From Saussurea involucrata (taxonomy: Eukaryota; Streptophyta; Magnoliopsida; Asterales; Asteraceae): a DNA stretch of 64,000 nucleotides. Below are positions 58,746 through 64,000 of this stretch, piece after piece. Every line of letters starts with the position of its first letter. Position 1 is the stretch's first letter. The notes under the pieces were generated by a model that saw only the letters and a list, made by a program, of their open reading frames with translations, did no database searches and had not been told where the DNA came from. A program made the position numbers and the translations under genes. The stretch spans positions 41,330,850 to 41,394,849 of the forward strand of contig CM066321.1 of NCBI GenBank assembly GCA_033807775.1, written 5' to 3'.

Positions 58746-61564
58746 ATCCTCCCAACCTTAGGATGATTTCATCCTCGAAATCTACATCCTTTACAACCCA
58801 AGGCTAACCGACTCAACGCCGACAATAATTTATCAGTTCCTAACTGGAATCTAAATTCCCTCCACACAGTCTATAAAGGCAAATCCTCGAACAATTGCTT
58901 ATCAACAAAGTCCCTTCACGTACACTGTACTTATGTCCGGGAGAACACTCCGACAACTGGAATAACTCCTAGTCAGACGACTTCGGTTGTCTCCCAACCT
59001 TAGATGTTCCATACATCCCGATTTCGATTTCAGACTCTAAGTCAATCCAAGGTTTGTTTACTAACGAGTCCAACAGAATCTCCAATTCCGATTGCTCCTA
59101 CCATTAACTGTCGTTTGAAGCCCAACGAGTTCTGATAGACCCCAAGAATCCATCACGACATTAATCATCAAACCAACAGGTTCTTTAACCGCACACGAAG
59201 GTTATTCCACCAAAACTACTCATCCCAATTGAGCATCTTAGGATTACTACAACCGTTATCATTATTTCTTTAAAATCGGACTGCACTCTCCGAATACGCT
59301 AACGGTTTTTTTTTACCTCGAACCTAAAAAGGTTGACACCTAGTCATACCACCAAGCTTTGAACTCTAACAGAACTCCACACACGAGTTCCGTTTACCGG
59401 GTATTTCCACAAAACTAAGGTTATCAATATGGTGTATAAAGGGTCCTTCATGCGATAATTGTCCAAGACCCAAAACAGGGTTGCCAACAAAACGGTTACA
59501 CCAACCTCAAAATGCGTTACCGCAAATCTAACCCTCCAATTACCACAAGCACATCGACTTTGCTACTGATATCATCCGACCTATAGTCACATCACGTGCC
59601 TAAACGCCCAACTCTTCACAGTCGAGGTTCTACATACTCACTTTCATTCGGGGTTACTCAACCTTTCCCAAGGTCCTAATGAGTTCAAGGTTTTCAAGTG
59701 AATTATTTATCAAATATGTCGATTAACAAAACCTTTCACAGAAATTTTCGTCACAAAGAATTTCATACCAAAATAAGCATACGCATAAAAACTACTACTA
59801 TCAATTTGGTAGTTGCGCAAAGATGGACACGCTCGTCCCATATTTGAAAACCTTTTCATCACAGTTTAGTTTACTACCGAAACATAAAACGTATTCAACA
59901 ACTTTTAAAATGAACCGCTTGGGTCCCATCGCGGACTTTACTTGTGTTAGACACGCAAAGTAATTTCCCATATTAAAATAGCGTTCGACAGCATGTGTGT
60001 ACAAACTTGAAAAGAAAGATTTACACGACATCGATTCCTAAAATTATCTTTTTAACCATAAAACGACATGAACTGTAATTCATTAACAACTTCGCATGTG
60101 TCAGTTTTATTTACAGAAAGAAACGAAGCAAATCATCTACACACCTTGGCTAAAACACGATATGGTCTGGGTCATCTCCCAGTTTTTAAATCAAATAACA
60201 AGATAATTTCATCATTTGGAAATATCGGTTTAAACATCGAAAGGAAATCTCAAATTAAAATTTTGCATGCCGATCTGCAGCACTTTCTTAGCAGTCACTC
60301 TGAAATGGTATAACACATACCGGATAGTCATTGCAAAATTTCGAAGTGGAAATTCATTAACTCAAATTTCAAAACTTCTCATTCAATCGCAAAAAGGACA
60401 AATAAATAAAATCTTTTGACCAGGTTCACACACCTCAATTTGTTTTTCTCAAAACTTCAGAAAATCATACGTGCACATAATTTGATTGACACGCACAAAA
60501 TAATTCAAGTTAACTTTAAACTTCAAACCACACAAGCGATGCACATTAATGCCTCAAAATAGTGGCTACAAACTACTCATGTCAATCAATCAATATAGTG
60601 CATGTGCGAGAAATAACATTAGAGATGTACCATCTTGATGCTCTTATATGCATTACTCACGCCACGTATAAATTTATTTGCACATCTAGCAAGTTGCAAC
60701 AAATATGCTACCACAATCCTCAAAAGAGAAGCCATGCGGCATTAAAATTCTAAAACTACTCTTTTTGATGCAATACGACATAAAACACGTTCTTCAACAA
60801 AATTCGCATGAGGCGCAATACTCACTCAACCCATGTATTAACGCACACAAGCATTCAAGTTATGTACACGACCAAGTGTCACCCATGCAACGCAACACGT
60901 CGTAAAACGAAACTTCATCGTATTTCCACAAAACTTCCATCAAACTCAATGGAACTCAACAACATCGAACCAAATAAATGGTGTCATAGTTTTCGTTTTC
61001 AATAATCGATTCGCGTAAAACAATATGACCAAATCATCAAAATTCTCAAAATCCCCTTTTTACGAGATAAAATAACACCTCTCCGTCAAAACCCGCAAAA
61101 TTCAAATTCCCATTAAAGATCCATATTAAAACAAGGGAATGTAACTCTCCGTCCAGACCTTAGCATATGTGGAGGAGATCCAATGTTAAGGTCGTAAGTC
61201 GCGGTTACTTATCCAAAACCATAAACGACATTAAAACATGGATATCACAATATCCTAAAGTAATAGTGGACGACTACAAGGAATAAAACAAATCCTGACC
61301 AGGTTCACAGCCGCCTGTCGTAAAATAATTTCATGCATGTTCCAAAATCATGGTTTAAAAATCTTGCGTATGTCAAACTTTTTCCAAGATTTAGCAGTAC
61401 CGTCCATCCGACGATTTAAAACATAAGAAATAATCAATGCAATTTATTTTAAAAGCAAAATAAATTTCGTGCATGTATTTTGTCGACACTCAACGTCCAG
61501 GTCACATTCCTCCAATTTCTCCGATCACACTATTATCATCCGGATACTCACACATCTTAACGCG
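58746..61564 (-). other. Inverted family C internal domain
   Basis: Reverse complement of the family C interior, from the purine tract (CCTAAGGTTGGGAGG) to the ATCCGGATGATAATAG zone that lies about 480 nt after the PBS in the direct copy. It is then cut by the family D LTR. Non-coding; the small plus-strand frames here are not genes. Confidence 0.8.
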
Positions 61565-61884
61565 TGTCACACCCCGCTAAAGCGGAAATACGGGATGTCA
61601 CAGCTAAAGATTTCATTGCGTAAGGTAGAAGACAACACACAATTGTCATAGCATAAAAAGTTTACAAAAGATACATCTTGTTCCAAAAATATAAAATTTG
61701 TCCAAAACATAATTTGACATGCTAAGGAAAGACGTGTTGAATGCAGCTACTTGAGGTGCCTTCTAAAGTTCCAATCTTACTTGCTATTTCCTGAAAAGCA
61801 TGTAAATGAGAGGGTCAACTATAAAATAGTTGGTGAGATCACAGGTTTAATGAGTACAACACGGTTTGTCATCGAAATAGTTTA

Positions 61885-62125
61885 TAAACCACACAAGTGG
61901 ATAAGTCAACCGGTTATAGAAAACAGTTTTAATCTGCACAAGTGGGTAAGTCAAAATAGTTTAAATCCGCACAAGGGATAATCAAAATAGTTTAAATCCG
62001 CACAAGTGGATTTTGTAAAGTGATTTAAATCCGCATAAGTGGATAAATCAAAGCAGTTGAAATCCGTACAAATGGATAAAATAACCGGTCGTAAAATAGT
62101 TTTAAATCCGCACAAGTGGATAAAG
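61885..62125 (-). repeat. ATCCGCACAAGTGGAT hairpin repeats in family D LTR
   Basis: About seven to eight units at uneven spacing, each with ATCC...GGAT inverted repeats. Variants include ATCCGTACAAATGGAT and ATCTGCACAAGTGGGT. Confidence 0.8.
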
Positions 62126-62225
62126 AATTCATTTGTCAGCATGCGCAAGGTACAGTATTGTATGCAATTACATGTTAAAGTAATGAGCCACTACCCAAAC
62201 CTACTGACTGTATCACGCCCCGTAC

Positions 62226-62432
62226 GTCCTACCTCAGCGGTGGGTATCATTCCACATGGGTAAGACCAATTAGACACATGTTCAGTCCTACCTCAGCGGT
62301 GGGTATCATTCCACATGGGTAAGACCATTTAGACACATGTTCGGTCCTACCTCAGCGGTGGGTATCATTCCACATGGGCAAACCATTTAACGTTATATTC
62401 AGTCCTACCTCAGCGGTGGGTATCATTCCACA
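62226..62432 (-). repeat. 59-bp tandem repeats in family D LTR
   Basis: GTCCTACCTCAGCGGTGGGT recurs at 62226, 62285, 62344 and 62402. Each unit contains TACC...GGTA complementarity. Confidence 0.9.
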
Positions 62433-64000
62433 ATTTCATCAAAAATGATGAAAAGGGATAAAGAATAAATAATGTGCATAAATAAAATGCATAAATAAAA
62501 TGTAAGTATAAGATATACATATATATTCCACTATTTCATCATAAAATGATGAAATGGGATTTGAAGTTAGTCCTTAATAATAGTAAGAATTTGTCCTTTG
62601 CTGTCCATAATTTGGTTTCACTTTGTGTCCAACTTTGGGTAACTTCCAGGTATAATTTGGTCATGAAAATTTATGTCCAGGTAGTTCAATGAGTTAGGAA
62701 ACGTTTGGCATAAGTTTCATAATTTTTGGAAGAGTCTAAGTACATGAAATAATATACGACGTAAAACCCGACAGAAAATGTTGCTGTTTGCGTACTGATT
62801 TTGTGAGGACTGTTTGGTAAATAAATTCTTTGAGTTTTTGAGTGAAACCACTTGGGTTTGAATCTTAACACATAAAAATGATTTCCAGAAAACGAATCAC
62901 TCCATTTGGAGTTATATTGAGTGAGGTATGACCCTTTGAAGTGGAGGGTGGAATTTGGCAGAAATCTGTCAAACCACACTTTGTGCATGTGCTCACATGT
63001 TGACTTATTAACCAAAATTCTTATTCTTTTGCATGCACAATCCGATTTGACTCTCTTCCATACACTTATTTTCAGTTCCCAAAACACATTTTGATCCAAT
63101 TAAAATGCATGCAAGTTACCTATCAACTCAACTTTTATAAATTCTTGTAAAAGACTCATTTTGGAAAAGGTTGATGTTCTTGCCAAGAACATCAACATGC
63201 AACTTAAAATTGTGCATCTTTAGCTCATGCATGTTTGTTTAAGTATGTTTTTAGTGGATTTCAAAGACTTACTCATAAAATTCTTGAATAAAAGATGATG
63301 GATTTCTCAAGAAAACTACATGCATATGTTCAAAATGTTCATCTTTGGTCTTAACATTGGTTTGATTTTGGATTCACCATCTTTTACTAACAAAAAGACG
63401 TTATGATGGTAAATCTACAAACATTAAGACATATGAAAGATGGTTTTTCAAAACATGAAGAAAGTGTAGAAAAGATGAAAAACATTCATAAAATGCAAGG
63501 AAGTTGAAAAAGATTTAAAAGAGTGTGTGTGGATTTCACCCAACACACTTGTTTTTACCTTTGATTATCTTGAACTCTTGAAGAAATGTAATTTAGGGGC
63601 TGGAGTTGGGATGAAGATTTGAAGATGAACACTTGAAGATTTGAAGATGGAGAGAGAAAGAGTGATGGCTAGTGAGAGAGTGAGATGAGAGAATGATTCA
63701 AAATTGTGAAGTGAAGTGTTTATTTTATGGAATTTGAGAGAGAGGGGGGGCGGCCTCTCTAGGGGGGGTGTGTGGTGTGATAAAAATAAATTGTCAAATC
63801 TTGTCTTTTTGATTAAAATTTAAAATACAAGTATTTTCTTAATAATTAAAATACAAAATAATTATATATAAAATAAAGTATTTATATATAATATGATTGA
63901 AATACATAAATTATCAACTACATAACTATTTGTAGTATAAATGTAGGTTAAATTGGCATTTTATGAGATTTATGGATAATTTTCCTAATTCAAGGATTTC

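Larger units (their letters stand above)
61565..64000 (-). mobile_element. Reverse-oriented LTR of a further family D, runs off window
   Basis: The plus-strand edge TGTCACACCCCGC follows AACGCG; on the minus strand this is an LTR end ...GGGGTGTGACA with no PBS after it, so it is a 3' LTR or solo LTR. A leader-like, CT-rich zone near 63720-63600 (minus strand, after ATAAAATAAACAC) suggests the transcription start. The other end lies beyond 64000, so the target duplication cannot be tested. Confidence 0.65.

Noticed and set aside
62686..63099. 137-codon antisense frame in the family D LTR
   Set aside because: It lies within an LTR that also contains many stops in related text; composition is not protein-like and no domain is seen.

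Overview
This is plant nuclear DNA, most likely from a eudicot with a repeat-rich genome. It holds no intact host protein-coding gene, rRNA or tRNA that I can support. Almost everything can be assigned to nested mobile elements: long-terminal-repeat (LTR) retrotransposons primed by initiator Met-tRNA (TGGTATCAGAGC), one Tat-type Ty3/gypsy element, Helitrons, a Mutator-like element with 9-bp target duplications, several MITEs, and long (TA)n microsatellites. The species cannot be read from the sequence.

Layout. 96-1432: Mutator-like element with 185-bp terminal inverted repeats. 1442-4860: AT-rich filler and microsatellites. 4861-12827: complete non-coding LTR retrotransposon (LARD type, 'family A') inserted in a (TA)n tract. 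12861-13210: MITE. 13293-16238: Helitron. 16881-26948: the most striking locus, a concatemer of five LTRs and four 537-bp internal domains ('family B', period 2125 bp), all inside one GTATC target duplication. 26949-28055: Mutator-like remnant. 28190-29684: three MITEs, one a second, inverted copy of the MITE at 12861. 29749-34457: minus-strand Helitron with a putative captured gene and a copia-like solo LTR. 34458-37740: gene-like but unassigned DNA. 37741-55924: a second tandem LTR-internal-LTR-internal structure ('family C'), interrupted at 43356-51435 by a Tat-type element with a broken gag-protease gene and, on the opposite strand, a four-exon spliced gene. 55925-61564: rearranged family C pieces, including an inverted copy. 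61565-64000: a reverse-oriented LTR of a further family ('family D') that runs off the window.

How the parts relate. Families A, B and C encode nothing, but they share the same LTR ends (TGTAAYA...GTTACA), the same primer-binding site and, directly after it, a leader of about 190 nt. That leader can fold into two stem-loops whose stems change by compensating base pairs between families while the loops stay similar; the second loop is CTGGCCA, whose core TGGCCA is self-complementary. I infer that this is a cis-acting RNA module, for packaging, dimerisation or priming, that lets non-coding elements use proteins of an autonomous Ty3/gypsy partner absent from this window. The LTRs also carry arrays of small hairpins at comparable positions. 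These RNA structures and the five-LTR concatemer are the strongest candidates for something undescribed.

All identities were judged by eye. No alignment, folding or database search was run.
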